DNA of 64,000 nucleotides, from NCBI RefSeq assembly GCF_947179165.1, contig NC_077237.1, forward strand, positions 12,428,235 through 12,492,234, written 5' to 3'. Position numbers and translations under genes: made by a program. Below the pieces are notes generated by a model. That model was not told the origin of the DNA and searched no databases. It was given only the letters and a program-made list of their open reading frames with translations. This document shows, one piece after another, positions 34,401 to 45,181 of this stretch (its first letter is position 1; each line of letters opens with the position of its first letter). Source of the stretch: Solanum dulcamara (lineage: Eukaryota; Streptophyta; Magnoliopsida; Solanales; Solanaceae).

Positions 34401-35260
34401 ATGGAGTCTATCCCTATGGTTAAAGAGTTTGTCGATGTGTTCCCTACTGATCTTTCGGGAGTTCCTCCAGATATGGATATTGACTTTTCCATTGACTTGG
34501 AGTCGAGCACTAAGTCCATTTCTATTACACCTTATCACATGGCTCTAAAGGAGTTGAAGGACCAGCTGCAGGATTTATTGAGTAAGGGGCTTATTCTCCC
34601 TAGTATGTCACCTTGGGGTGCACCGATTCTATTTATGAAGAAGAAGGATGGGTCTATGAGGATGTGCATCGACTATAGGCTATTGAACAAAGTGACTATC
34701 AAGAACAAGTATCCTCTTCCTTGTATAGTTGATTCATTTGACTAGCTTCAGGGAGTGACCTTGTTCTCAAAAATTGATTTGAGATCTGGATACCATCAGT
34801 TGAGGATTAGGCTGTCGCATATTCCTAAGACATCATTCTGGACCCATTATGGTCATTATGAGTTTCTGATTATGTATTTTGGGCTTACTAATTCCCGAAC
34901 AACGTTTATAGAGTTGATGAATAGGGTGTTCCAACCATATTTAGACTCCTTTGTGATTGTTTTCATTGATGATATCTTGGTATATTCTAAGACAAAGGAG
35001 GATCATGCTTGTTATTTAAGATCAGTGCTTCAAAAATTGAGAAAGTAGAAGTAATATGCAAAGTTCTCTAAATGTGAGTTTTGGCTTGATTCTGTGGTAT
35101 TCCTCGGACATGTGGTGTCCAAGGAGGGTATTAGGCTGGATTCGACCAAGTTGAGGCAATTAGAGGCTGGACTAGACCTATTTCTCCTACTGAGATCTAA
35201 AGATTTGTGAGACTGGCTAGTTATTATCGATGATTTGTGTAGGGTTTCTCCACTATTATG
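34401..35260 (+). pseudogene. Gypsy reverse transcriptase
   Basis: Well preserved: [88 protein letters not shown], and the catalytic FIDDILVYS with FIDD at 34962-34973. These are standard Ty3-gypsy RT blocks. A stop at 34743-34745 (in place of the usual Gln of FDQLQG) and another at 35046-35048 cut the frame. RT would copy element RNA to DNA. Confidence 0.92.
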
Positions 35261-35760
35261 GCTCCTTTGACTAGACTAACTCAGAAGGTTATGGACTTTC
35301 ATTGGTCTGATAAGTGCGAGACGAGTTTTCAAAAGCTCAAGACTTTGTTGACTACAACTCTTGTTTTGAACCTACCTAAGGAGGAAGTGGACTTTACTGT
35401 ATATTGTGATGCTTCTGGAGTTGGATTGGGCGGAGTATTGATGCAAAAAGGGAAGGTGATCACCTATGGTTCTAGACAGTTAAAGGCTCATGAAAGGAAC
35501 AACCCTATTCACGACTTGGAGTTAGCGGTAGTGGTGTTTGTGTTGAAGCTATGACGTCAATACCTATATGGAGTGCATTGTGAGGTGTTCATCGATCACT
35601 AGAGTCTTCAGTACATCTTCAGTCAGAGGGATCTAAACTTGAGACAACGCAGATGCCTTGAGCTACTAAAAGAATATGACATGACTATCTTATACCATTC
35701 GGGGAAGGCCAATGTAGTGGTTGATGCTTTGAGTGGGAAAGCTCCTAGTATAGGGAGTCT
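35258..35760 (+). pseudogene. Gypsy RNase H
   Basis: Starts [19 protein letters not shown] and continues with [20 protein letters not shown] (RNase H Asp) and [31 protein letters not shown]. After a stop it resumes with LRQRRCLELLKEYDMTI and HSGKANVVVDALSGKAPS. The order agrees with the chromovirus polyprotein. Confidence 0.88.
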
Positions 35761-36039
35761 TGCATCGATTAGTGTTGACATGAGACCCTCTGCTAGGGAT
35801 GAACTTTGTATGATAAGGGTATCTGAGGAGAGTGGCAACTTTATCGCTTTCATTGAGGCTCATTTTTCACTAGAGAAGATTCGAGAACGACAGTTTATGT
35901 CTCATTCGAGACAAGGTGATGATGGGAGAATCTAGAGAAGCAAAACTCGATTCAGATGGTGTTTTGAAGATTGAGGGTAGGATTTATGTACCCAAGGTGG
36001 AGGATTTTATCAGATTTATTTTAGAGGAGGCTCATTGTT

Positions 36040-36960
36040 CCTGATATTTAATTCACCCAGGTGCGGCGAAGATGTATCATAATGTTAGCCAACACTATTG
36101 GTGGTTTGGTATGAAGAAGAACACTGCAGAGTTTATGTCCAAGTATTTGACTTGCCAGCAGGTCATGTGTGAGCACCAACAACCTGGAGGTATGAGCTAG
36201 AGGATGCCCATTCCTACTTGGAAGTGAGAGCGAATCACCATGAACTTTGCTGTAGGTTTTCCTCCCACCATGGGTGGTTATTATTCTATATGGGTGGTTG
36301 TTAACATACTGACCAAGTCTGCCCATTTTATTCCAGTTTGGGTGAATTAAACAGCGGAGAAGCTAGACCAGTTATACATTAGTTAGATCATTCAGCTTGA
36401 TAGTGGTATCTATTGTATCAGATTGGGGTTTTTGTTTACTTTGCACTTCTGGAAGGCATTACAACATGGTTTGGGTACTAGGCTTGATATGAGTATAGCT
36501 TTTTATCCATAGAATAATAGACAGTCTGAGCGAACGGTTCAGGTGTTGGAGGATATGCTTTGAGCCTATGTTATTGACTTTGTTGCTAGATAGGATCAGT
36601 ATTTTCCTTTAGCGGAGTTCGCCTACAACAATAGTTATCACTTCAGTATTCAGATGGCCCTATTCAAGGCATTGTATGGTAGGCGGTGTCAGTTACCTAT
36701 AAGGTGGTTTGATTCATCTAAGATGGATTCTCTAGACATGGATTTGCTTAGAGACACTACAGAGCAAGTTCGTATGATTTAGGGTAGGTTCTTGACTGCC
36801 CAGAGTACGCAGAAGAGCTATGCATATAGGAGAGTTTGACCTTTGGAGTTTATGGAGGGTGACCATGTTTGCCTCCAAGTGTCTCCCGCGAAGGGCGTAA
36901 TGTGGTTTGGGAAGAAGGGCAAGCTTAGCCCTTGGTTCACTAGCCCATATGAGATTTTGG
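36040..36960 (+). pseudogene. Gypsy integrase
   Basis: Text of the zinc-binding and core regions is seen in broken frames: HPGAAKMYHNV near 36055 (HHCC part), YLTCQQVMCEHQQPGG near 36150-36190, and SIAFYP plus QSERTVQVLEDML near 36490-36560 (the usual catalytic-Glu neighbourhood). AEFAYNNSYH lies near 36612. Stops and small indels are frequent. Confidence 0.75.
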
Positions 36961-36965
36961 GGTGA

Positions 36966-37300
36966 GTGGGAGAGGTGACTTACAAATTGGCCCTGCCACC
37001 TAGCTTGTCAGCTGTACATTTGATATTTCATGTTTCCATGCTCCAAAAGTATGTTTTGAAAGAGTCTCATGTGATTTCCCTTGATTCGATCGAGTTGGGT
37101 CCATATTTGACATTTGAGGAGGAGCCCATAGCCGTTCTTGACAAATAGGTCCGTAAGCTTAGGACCAAGTAGATTTCTTTAGTGAAGGTGCAGTGGAGAC
37201 ACAACTCAGACAAAGAGGTGATTTGGGAGTCGGAAGATGATATGTGTGCTCGGTATTCTCAGTTTTTTGAGGCTTCAGGTAATTTATTTTACTTTATATG
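36966..37300 (+). pseudogene. Gypsy integrase C-terminus with chromodomain
   Basis: VTYKLALPPSLSAVHLIFHV and SMLQKYV mark the end of integrase. It is followed by FEEEPIAVLDK, a stop, VRKLRTK, another stop, then SLVKVQWRHNSDKEVIWESE and DDMCARYSQFFE. This last part is the chromodomain seen in Del/Tekay elements (conserved W-x8-W type core and acidic end). Chromodomains steer integration to heterochromatin in this clade. Confidence 0.8.
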
Positions 37301-37857
37301 TTCGAGGATAAACATGAATTTTAGTGGTAGATGATGTAATGACCCTGAGGTCATTTTTGAAAAATTTCATAAAATGACCATTTTCCCCTCCCGTTAGTTG
37401 TCCCGAGTCATTTCTAATCTGTGTTGGGGGTTGGTTTTTTGGAAATTCTTTGAAAATATGAAGTTTTTCAGTTTTAAAGGCTTAAAGTGTTCAAAAGTTG
37501 TATGTGGGACCAACTAGAGCTATGAGTCTCGGAATGGAGTTCTGTCAATTTCAACAGCTCCAAAATGTGGAATTTGGTCTAGGAGAGTTGACAGAATCAG
37601 ATTTGGAGGTGTAGTGAATATTTGAGGTCTCGAGTTGGTAATTCTTAAAGATTTTAATCATAGGATTGACTTTGGTCAACATTTGTGGATTTGATGCTCA
37701 AAATTGAATTTCGATGATTTCGTAGGAGATGATTTTGAGTCTAGGGGTGGTCTTGGTTGAATTTTTGGAGGTCTCAAGTTCGTTTGGGTGTTTTGAAGTA
37801 CAAAGTTAGTTTGATTGCGACTTATCAATTTTTTGGTCAAAGAGACCTCGAATTTAG

Positions 37858-40293
37858 TGTCACGCCCCGGGAGGGTACCCTAGACGTAACCGGCACCCGA
37901 GGGCTATTTCTGACCTTCGAGCGAACCACTTGGTACAGTCACTCATTCATTCAAGCACATTCTCTTAGCGGAAACTCAATTAAGGAAATACTTCTCATAA
38001 CATAAGGGCCGAAGGCCAAACATTTCAATCCAACAAGAGTAGTAAATTAAGACTCATCAAAATATCAGTTCAATCTCCCACACTCCAGTCTATGAAGCCT
38101 CTATTCAAGTCTAAGAGGTGTCACTGACAAGCCCATGGCTACCAACAATCTAAATAAAAGAGAGGACAACAAAACTGTACAAGAAGGCCCAAATATCCTC
38201 CGGAAGCTAGGAGGACTCACCGACTGGCTGGAAGTGTATGTGGATCTTCAACGAGGCGCCGGTTGATGATCTCTAGTACCTGTCTCTGCATCATGAAACG
38301 ATGCAGGCCAAATGGCGTCAGTACATAGAATGTACGAGTATGTAAAATGGCCGAATACAACGAACATCAAGAAAGAATCAATCAACTCGGGATCTCAATC
38401 TCAAAAGGATGACAGCTCAATCAAATGTCCTAAGTCTAAACAAGGATATGATTTAGACGGGACCAATCATACACAATCAACTCAATCCGACTCAGAGTAC
38501 TATCAACACCTATTTGGGAGTTTCTCTTAACCGACAACCATCACTTATGAGCCAGTGAAAGTACAACAAACCGACGTTGTTGCCGCGTCCGCTCATACCT
38601 TGCCAGGGCATGAACGAGTCATCAAATCATGGATCCAATCCAACTAAGTCCTATAATGTCAGGACAAATCTCTCGGGGAAGCATCCGACTTTAACGGTTC
38701 TATCCCCCCTACGTTTGGCGACGCAGTTATTGGGTTCGAGTATGGACTATACTCTTGCCCAATTCGGTGCTCGATACTTCTCCCAAGCCTCAATGCTCAT
38801 AAAACTCCATCCAATCAATTCAATCAAATCACATCGACAAGTCTCATTACAACCTTGTCAACTCATCAACTCTATCACAATCAAGTCTCGATCCCAATGC
38901 TCAATCTCAATCATATCTTCAAGGAAATGTTAAAATGCATATATACACATCATCTAGATATAAAATCAATCATTACCTCCATCCATTTGAGAAAAATCTT
39001 TATGACTCATCACATCTTCAAGACTTCAAATCGACATTCTTATAATAGGCAACATGTTTAAGAAGATAGTATACTCTATCAAATCTACATAATTAATAAG
39101 GCCAACAAAACATATTTATCAATTCATTTCTTTATCATCTCATACTCATATAAGGGCTCATTTTAGGAACCTCTTAGCTCAACAACATTAACACATCAAT
39201 AATTAAATAAGATGGGAACAATACTCATTCAAACATGTACCATACCAAGAAACTCCATTTTCATGGATATCTAACCTCAAAACAAGAATAGGGCACATGG
39301 GTGGACTCAACCCATGTTTTGGTTAGCCTTACATACCTTAGTGAAGACTTGAAGAAAACCTTGAGGTTGGGTCTTCAATGGAGGACTCTAATCTTGAAGC
39401 TTCTTGGACTCCTTTGTTGGAAATGGAGAAGAAGAGTAGAGAGAAGGGAGAGGAGCTCTTAGGGCTTTTTAGAGAGAGAGTGAGGGCTGCCAAATGAGTT
39501 CCCAAAAGTCCAAGGGCTACATATATATAATTGGGTAAGTTCCCAAATTGCCCCTCCTCAAAATATTCTGAAAATAGGCTAAAACGCCCTTGGCGCGATA
39601 GTGGCGCGTCGCGCCCTTACAGCGCCAAGGCCAATTACGCCTAAAACCTGTACAACTTTTAGTGGCGCGTCGCGCCAGAGACCAAACTACTGAGGCATGT
39701 TCCTGGCGCGATAGTGGCGCGTCGCGCCCTTACAGCGCCAAGCCTATTGTTCCAAATTCTGGGAATTTGGCCTGAAAAACCCTACACACTTTTGGTGGCG
39801 CGTCGCGCCAGGGGCCAAACTACTGAGGCATGTTCCTGGCGCGATAGTGGCGCGCTACGCCCTTACAGCGCCAAGGCCATTTCCCCAGCAGTTGTAACCC
39901 AGGCCAAAATGCAATCCCTGTCGTGCTAGTTCGTCTTCGGATCGTCATATCTTTTGACCTCAAACTCCGAAATCTACGTTCTTGGTGGCGTTGGAAAGAA
40001 GACTCGACGATCTTTAATTTGATAGGTCGTGGGCCACCCAGATTGACGTATTTTAAACGATAGGGTTATTGAAAGTTGACCCTTACGTGAACTCGTCCTA
40101 AACTTAGACACGACGGATCTTTTGGACTTAGCTCGGTCCTAGGGGTCCTCAATGACCCCACATTACCTCCAATGCTCTTAAACTCCTCAGGTACTCATCT
40201 TAACTCAAGCACGTACTTCGAAATAAATACGATGGGCCCCACACGTATACAAAGAAGGCCCGAATCTTAGGAAAAATTTTGAGGGGTGTTACA
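37858..40293 (-). mobile_element. Solo LTR B, inverse copy of solo LTR A
   Basis: Bounded by TGTCACGCCCCGGG and GGGGTGTTACA, with a perfect duplication TTTAG (37853-37857 and 40294-40298). It is the reverse complement of the family at 1233-3682 over its full length, close to nine bases in ten identical in the 140 bp compared by eye. It has no coding interior. Confidence 0.93.
39590..39890. repeat. GC-rich palindromic minisatellite in solo LTR B
   Basis: Inverse copy of the array at 1651-1950, with GGCGCGTCGCGCC palindromes and ACAGCGCCAAG...CAAACTACTGAGGCATG spacers. Confidence 0.8.
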
Positions 40294-41473
40294 TTTAGAT
40301 TTCAATGGTTCCATTGAGTCCAAAATATCGAATTTAGTAGGAATATATATATATGGTTTAGTGAAATTGTTGTGTTTGCTGATATCTAGTGCAAGTATTT
40401 TGTTCATCGTGATAACATGGATGGCTATCGCAATCTTGTAGTAGGATCCTCTGTTGATCGCGATCGCATGGAGGTAGTCGTGATCATGAAGGTCAACTAA
40501 TGAGTTGACCCCCTCTGACTCATCGCGATCGCGAGGTGTTGGTCATCACAATCGCGAAGAGTTAAGTATGCATGAACAGTTTTTTCTCCCAAAAGTCGGG
40601 ATATGTCCCATTTTACTCATTTTTGAACTCTTGAGCTCGGTAAGGACAATTTGAGGAGGGTTTTTCTTGGAAATTCATTGGGTAAGTGTTTTTGACTTAA
40701 ATCCTTTAATACCCAACTCTTATTTGATGATTCTAACCTTGAATTCATGATTTTGAGACTTCAATATTGGGGTTTTTTACTTGAACCAAGATTTTTATAA
40801 AATTCAAGTTAGCGAACTAATTTCAACCCCATTTTCAAAATGGTTTTTAAAAATATATTCTAGTACTTAAAGGAGCATTTTCATGTAAAAATAATTCCAT
40901 ATTTGATCTTTAATTTTGGAATCGGGTTTTTGGGTCGGTTTCGGTGCGGATTTCAAAAATTGTAATTTTGGTGTCGTTAGCTCCGTAATTTGATTGAAAA
41001 TTCATATTTAGTTAGATTCTTACAAATTAGGGCATTGACAGAAAGGAAAGATTCAAGTTCCGGAGTAGTTGGGTGCGATATCGAGGCAAGTGAAACTCTA
41101 AGCCTTATTAAGCTTTGTGGAATGTGTATTCTTGTTACATGTATGTGATTTGATTGAATTTGGTATTGGGGTGATCACAAATTATGAAAACACTTGAAAA
41201 TGAGCATTTGGAGTTATGTAGAAGGAAGATTTATCTAATGAAATGAGCTATTTGATCTATCTAATTTTTGTTGTCTTGTTGTGAAGCTTACATTACGATA
41301 TCTACGACATGAATTGAGTATGATATTAAACTTCATTCCTTCCCATTGATTGCATAAATATTCTCATTTGTATTTGGATTGAAGTATATGATTGAGGTCC
41401 CAATTGATGAATTCGCCGATGTGAAATAGTTTCGACTAAGTGATACTGAAAGAGAAAAATAAAGAGGATTCAA

Positions 41474-41636
41474 GGGATGTGCCACGCACCATGGTTTTTA
41501 TATTATTGTATCGAGGGACGTGCCACGCACCATGGTTGTTATATTATTACATCGAGGGATGTGTCACACGCTGTGATTGTTATATTTTTGCATACGTGGG
41601 ACGTGCCACGCATCGTGGTTGTTATTTTAGCACCAC
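41474..41636. repeat. Tandem repeat in gypsy 3' LTR, 4 units
   Basis: Units of about 41-46 bp with GGGACGTGCCACGCACCATG and a T-rich part. The frames at 41440-41685 are just translations of this array. Confidence 0.88.
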
Positions 41637-42355
41637 ATTGGGCATTCATTGCATTGCATTGTATTGCATTGAATTGAGCATCTAAGTATTTTCCCTCCTT
41701 ATGTGAGTTGTTGCGACTGAAAGCTTCCTTCATAACTTTTGAAACTTCTTCGTAGTGGCACGTGCGATATTGATATTATCTGTTGAGTTGTGGAAACATA
41801 CCTGACTTACGTGTTAGATGATATTATATCTTCCTATTGAACTGTTAGATTTGGTTGTTCTGCTTGCAGGTTGTAGTTATGGAGGTTTAGATGGGGTTTT
41901 GGAGTACCTATTTTATTTAACTTTATATGCTTTTACTGTATTACTTGTTGAGTACCGTGTTGTTTGGCACTCACGCCTTGCTATCTACACTTGTGTAGGT
42001 TCAAAGCTTGGACAGTGATCCAGATTTCTCCTTTCTTCATCTGTGGCTCTTGGAGTTACTTAAGAGGTAGCTGTTGACGCCGACAATTTCTCTTGCTTCT
42101 TTTTCATGCTTTGTTCCATTTGAGAGACAAACACATTTTTGAAACTTATGTTTATTTCAATTCTATTGTTTTAGAGGTTTGTACATGTGACAACCAATTC
42201 TTTGGGGTTTTATAGTTGTTTAGGACTTCTGCATTGTCGTATTTATCTATCTATTATACTGTTTTCGCTTACTTTCCGCTTTAATTGAGTTTTTGGGCTA
42301 ACTTGTCTAGGTGGGTTGAGATGAGTGCCATCACATCCGAATCTGGGTTATGACA

Positions 42356-42666
42356 GTTTGGGTTGCAAGTTTGTTCAAGGAATTGGGAGTGAATTTGGTT
42401 GAACCAACTTTCATCTACTATGATAGCAAGGAAGCTATATAGATTGCTGCAAATCCTTTTTTCATGAGCGTACTCAACATATTGAGATCGATTGCCACTT
42501 CATTAGAGAAAAGATTCTTAAAGGCCTTATTAAAACTATCTACATCAACACTAGGATCAACAAACTGATTTCCTTACCAAGGTTTTGGGACGGACACAAC
42601 ATGATTTTTTGCTAAGCAACTTGGGGTATTGAATTTCTTCAGTACATCCAGCTTGAGGGGGGGGGG
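42356..42666 (+). pseudogene. Copia-2 RNase H, second half, and polypurine tract
   Basis: Continues the split RNase [27 protein letters not shown], then [18 protein letters not shown] and a final KLGVLN-like tail. The order is that of a copia polyprotein end. A run of 12 G near 42655-42666 is the polypurine tract and abuts the LTR. Confidence 0.85.
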
Positions 42667-42886
42667 TATTGGAATTAGTTAATCAGTTGGTAGGTTGTTA
42701 GTTTAGAAGATTAAACTAATTAATCATTTGTTAGTTAGTTAGACGAGTTAGTTAGGTTGTTAGCCATGTGGCATGAGAGTTAGTGAGCAGTTCACATTAG
42801 AGGCTAGCTATTCAGTTGTATATATGTACATATATCAGTGATTAACAAGCTCAATGAAAACATAATTCTCTCTGTAAATTTCATCA
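42667..42886 (+). repeat. Copia-2 3' LTR
   Basis: TATTGGAATT...TTTCATCA, about 20 differences from the 5' LTR over 220 bp. Confidence 0.92.
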
Positions 42887-42921
42887 AAAGCAACCACTAG
42901 AGTTTCCCATATCAAAGTCAT
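42887..42921 (-). pseudogene. P450 pseudogene, 5' piece with start codon
   Basis: The minus strand from 42921 reads MTLIWETLVVA, against [11 protein letters not shown] in the intact gene. It ends at the Copia-2 target duplication AAAGC (42887-42891). The leader just upstream (42922-42952 on the plus strand) also matches the leader of the intact gene. Confidence 0.9.
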
Positions 42922-42952
42922 TGAGTTGGAAGAGAAAACTTGCAGTCTTAAT

Positions 42953-43270
42953 TATTCATATTTGAAGATGGTTTATAAAGGAAATGCAAGAGAAGATCAG
43001 AGCAGCACATGTGTTTATTTAAATCTAAATCTTAAGTTTCAGCACCACATAGGCATTTACTCTTAGTGTTTATTTAGTCTTTAATATTGTCTGGGGCCGC
43101 GTCGCACGCTTTCTTTACTGATTCAAAGTTATTTTATGTTCATTTGAAACTTAGTGTAGTTAATGAAAGGAGAAAGGTGAACAAGGAAAATGCATAGTGT
43201 GAAGATTTTTTCTATATATTCCTCACGTGAATTTTGCTTATTTTTTACTCTTTTTCTTAGTAGGCGTTTT
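42953..43270. other. Intergenic DNA upstream of the P450 pseudogene
   Basis: No gene seen. This is the 5' side of the pseudogene and part of the roughly 2.3-kb divergent region shared with the intact P450. Confidence 0.5.
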
Positions 43271-43830
43271 GTTACGACCCCAACCTGCCGTGACTGGTAC
43301 CCACAATACTTATTCTAGTGGGAGAACCATTTCTACAGTCAGCTTATCAACTTAAGAAATAAATATTAAAAATCTTGCAGAAGCAGAAATATAACCAAAA
43401 AATAATACTGAGTTCCCATAAACTCAGCCAACAATTTTAATAACTACGAAAATGCGGCAGTCAACACATTCTAGGAGCTGAAAGTCGTCCATACCAAAAC
43501 TCTAACATGTGTCAGTGTAAGAAAAGGGGAAACACTTCCCAAACAGAAGTTAAAATACTAAACAGTGTCTAAACATCAGAGTTCCGAAAGAAGGACTAGG
43601 ATTAATGGAAAAGTTCACGGGAGCATGATAGAATAACTCACCTTTGAACTTTGAACAAACTTCTAATCCTCCAACCAAGGTCTCTCCGCAGTAGGTTGAA
43701 TATGCCCTTTACTCAACAAAAAGGCATAGCATGAGTAGTATCGGTACACAAAACAAGAGTGTACTGGTAGAATCACACGGTTATCCTATAAGCGGATCAT
43801 AGACAAGTAAATTCAACACAATAGGCCTAT
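43271..43830. mobile_element. Probable LTR fragment
   Basis: Starts TGTTACGACCCCAACCTGCC, a typical start for the plus-strand image of a nightshade LTR, and carries GCATGAGTAGTATCGGTACA-like LTR text. The far end and a target duplication could not be found, so it is probably truncated. Confidence 0.45.
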
Positions 43831-43866
43831 ACATATACAAAATAAAGTACTTTAACTATTCAAAAC

Positions 43867-43977
43867 TTGAACAAATAGACACATTCGTCTAATATGACAT
43901 CCTATATGACAATTTTGTGTTCTACATGACGTCCTATGTGTATTATGCCGCGTAGGACATGCGTGTCTACTTGTTCA
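43867..43977. mobile_element. Short inverted-repeat MITE
   Basis: TTGAACAAATAGACACATTC at the left end pairs with GCGTGTCTACTTGTTCAA at the right. A related, more diverged copy is at 47951-48060, on the other side of the P450. Confidence 0.6.
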
Positions 43978-44839
43978 ATTTTATACAAATTTAAGATTCT
44001 ACTTGTGCACACCCAAAGTTAGAAGATCTTAGATGCTAGTTGAAACCAAGTTAAAGGGCATATAAATGTATTGTGCATTTTAAATTTCTTTCTTAAGGGT
44101 TGTACTGGACTAAAAGGAGTATCAACAATGATATGTTTTATGTCGGAAAAAAAAAACCAAAAAATAGGTATATAAATTAAGTTAGGGATGAGGCATAAGA
44201 AAGAGAACAAAAAAATAATAAGTTTAAAGTGAGGAGGGAAATAAATATTTTAGCAAGAAAGAAATAAAAATAATTAAATATATATAAATTTTAATTAATG
44301 TCAATAATTATTTGTACTAACTAAAATATTCAATTAAAAAAGAACACGTGTCTAATATTGATCAAAGTTTTATTATTTTTTTGCCTTTTACTTGCTTCCA
44401 AGAGAGTGAGTGCACTCTCTATGCCACCTCAACATCAAAAGGTGTATTTATTACACTTCAAAATAGTTCATGAGGTAATAAGACCCTAATTAAATTTAGA
44501 TATCGATGGAATTTAGAATATTATTCAAGGTACTTATACCTTATCCCATTCTCTAACCAGTAACAGGTAACCCAAACGACCCCTTATAGTTTTAATATCT
44601 GGTTCAATGTGACATGACCCCTTTTGGAGTTGCAGCCATATAATTGAGAAGATAGAATTGAATAAATGAATTAAGCAAGCTGGCGCAGACATTAAAGACT
44701 ACTTTGACATTGACATGTTTGTTTGGTCATTTATCCCATTCCTATAGCAATTTTATGAACGAAGCAGACATGCATTGACTTCTAACCCCCAGCATTTTGA
44801 CGTTTAATACACTGCTAATTAATTCTAGAATAAGAGTAT
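43978..44839. other. AT-rich upstream region of the intact P450
   Basis: No coding sequence. Two patches, 44090-44160 and 44689-44711, recur at 49524-49645, so part of this region has been duplicated. A MITE-like end (AACCCAAACGACCCCTTA) lies at 44570-44587, but its partner was not found. Confidence 0.45.
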
Positions 44840-44842
44840 TAA

Positions 44843-45089
44843 GGGGTTGTTGGTACGTGTACTAAATTATCCTGGATTATAATCCTTGAACAAATTTATT
44901 CCACCTAAAAGATGAGATAAAATAATTTCAAGTTGGATGTGATAAGGTCAGGATTGAGTCTGGTATAAATTTATACTACGTTTGATAGAAAGTACAAAAT
45001 TTTCTAACTTCAATCAAATGTAGTATAAAATTTATTCCGGACTTAATCGTGAGATATCTCACCTTATCCCGTATACCAAACGGTTCCCT
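44843..45089. mobile_element. MITE (Tourist-like) in the promoter of the intact P450
   Basis: 247 bp with imperfect terminal inverted repeats (GGGGTTGTTGGTACGTGTAC at the left, GTATACCAAACGGTTCCCT at the right), flanked by TAA (44840-44842 and 45090-45092). It contains TATAAATTTATA near 44963-44976 and ends about 90 bp before the start codon at 45182. Neither pseudogene copy has it at the matching place. Confidence 0.75.
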
Positions 45090-45092
45090 TAA

Positions 45093-45181
45093 GTGTTTGT
45101 TTAAAATGCAGGATGTGTGTATATCCTATTCCTCATAAGAGTGCATAGTTGATTAAGATTGGATTTTTCTCTTCTAACTCA
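45093..45181 (+). promoter_or_regulatory. Proximal promoter / 5' leader of the intact P450
   Basis: Only 89 bp separate the MITE from the start codon. A weak TATA-like TATATCC lies at 45119-45125. From about 45136 to the ATG the sequence matches the leaders of both pseudogenes (GAGTGCATAGTTGATTAAG), so this part is ancestral. Which TATA is used cannot be told from sequence. Confidence 0.4.

Larger units (their letters stand above)
27162..42355 (+). mobile_element. Ty3-gypsy chromovirus (Del/Tekay-like) inserted in Copia-2
   Basis: LTRs start TGTAATAACTCAG (27162) and TGTAATGACCCTG (37335) and end GGTTATGACA (32267 and 42355). The target duplication is ATTTG (27157-27161) and GTTTG (42356-42360), in the RNase H of Copia-2. 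Each LTR is about 2.55 kb of own sequence plus an inserted solo LTR. The interior (32268-37334) has primer site, gag, protease, RT, RNase H, integrase and a C-terminal chromodomain-like segment, in the order of the Del/Tekay chromoviruses. Stops occur throughout. It lies in the same orientation as its copia host. Confidence 0.92.
37335..42355 (+). repeat. Gypsy 3' LTR (contains solo LTR B)
   Basis: Own sequence is 37335-37857 and 40294-42355, about 2.58 kb. It matches the 5' LTR apart from point changes and short indels, including a 4-unit instead of 3-unit tandem repeat. The inserted solo LTR carries the duplication TTTAG. Confidence 0.9.
22758..42886 (+). mobile_element. Copia-2: Ty1-copia element inserted in P450 exon 1, itself split by a gypsy element
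   Basis: Short LTRs at 22758-22978 and 42667-42886 (about 221 bp) bound it. The target duplication is AGAGC (22753-22757) and AAAGC (42887-42891), one mismatch; the intact P450 has AGAGC here, in codons 11-12. Own sequence is 22758-27161 and 42356-42886, in order: LTR, primer site, gag, protease, integrase, RT, RNase H (split), purine tract, LTR. The 15.2 kb between is a Ty3-gypsy element. The two LTRs differ at about 20 positions, so the insertion is old. Short LTRs and the gag type suggest the Ale/Retrofit side of copia, a weak inference. Confidence 0.93.
17482..42921 (-). pseudogene. Cytochrome P450 (CYP736A-like) pseudogene split by two retrotransposons
   Basis: Three minus-strand pieces join into one P450 like the intact gene at 45182. 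They are 42921-42887 (start codon to about codon 12), 22757-21552 (rest of exon 1, intron 21948-21866, first part of exon 2) and 17784-17482 (end of exon 2 to the stop). The gaps are Copia-2 and Copia-1. Each gap is bracketed by a 5-bp target duplication, so the two insertions alone account for the split. The copy was also damaged otherwise: exon 1 has at least two frameshifts, about 33 bp before the splice donor are lost, and the heme motif [10 protein letters not shown] has become FGSERRNFPR, losing the cysteine ligand. It faces away from the intact gene (head-to-head, about 2.3 kb between start codons). Homology extends into the 5' leader and 3' untranslated region, so it arose by DNA duplication rather than retroposition. 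The retained intron agrees. Confidence 0.92.

Noticed and set aside
41440..41685. 81-codon frame in the gypsy 3' LTR and a similar one at 31348-31602
   Set aside because: They run through a non-coding tandem repeat in the LTR, and overlapping frames are open equally well.
45149..45181. Longer P450 start using TTG at 45149
   Set aside because: TTG is not a plausible plant start here. The ATG at 45182 opens the membrane anchor and is conserved in all three copies.
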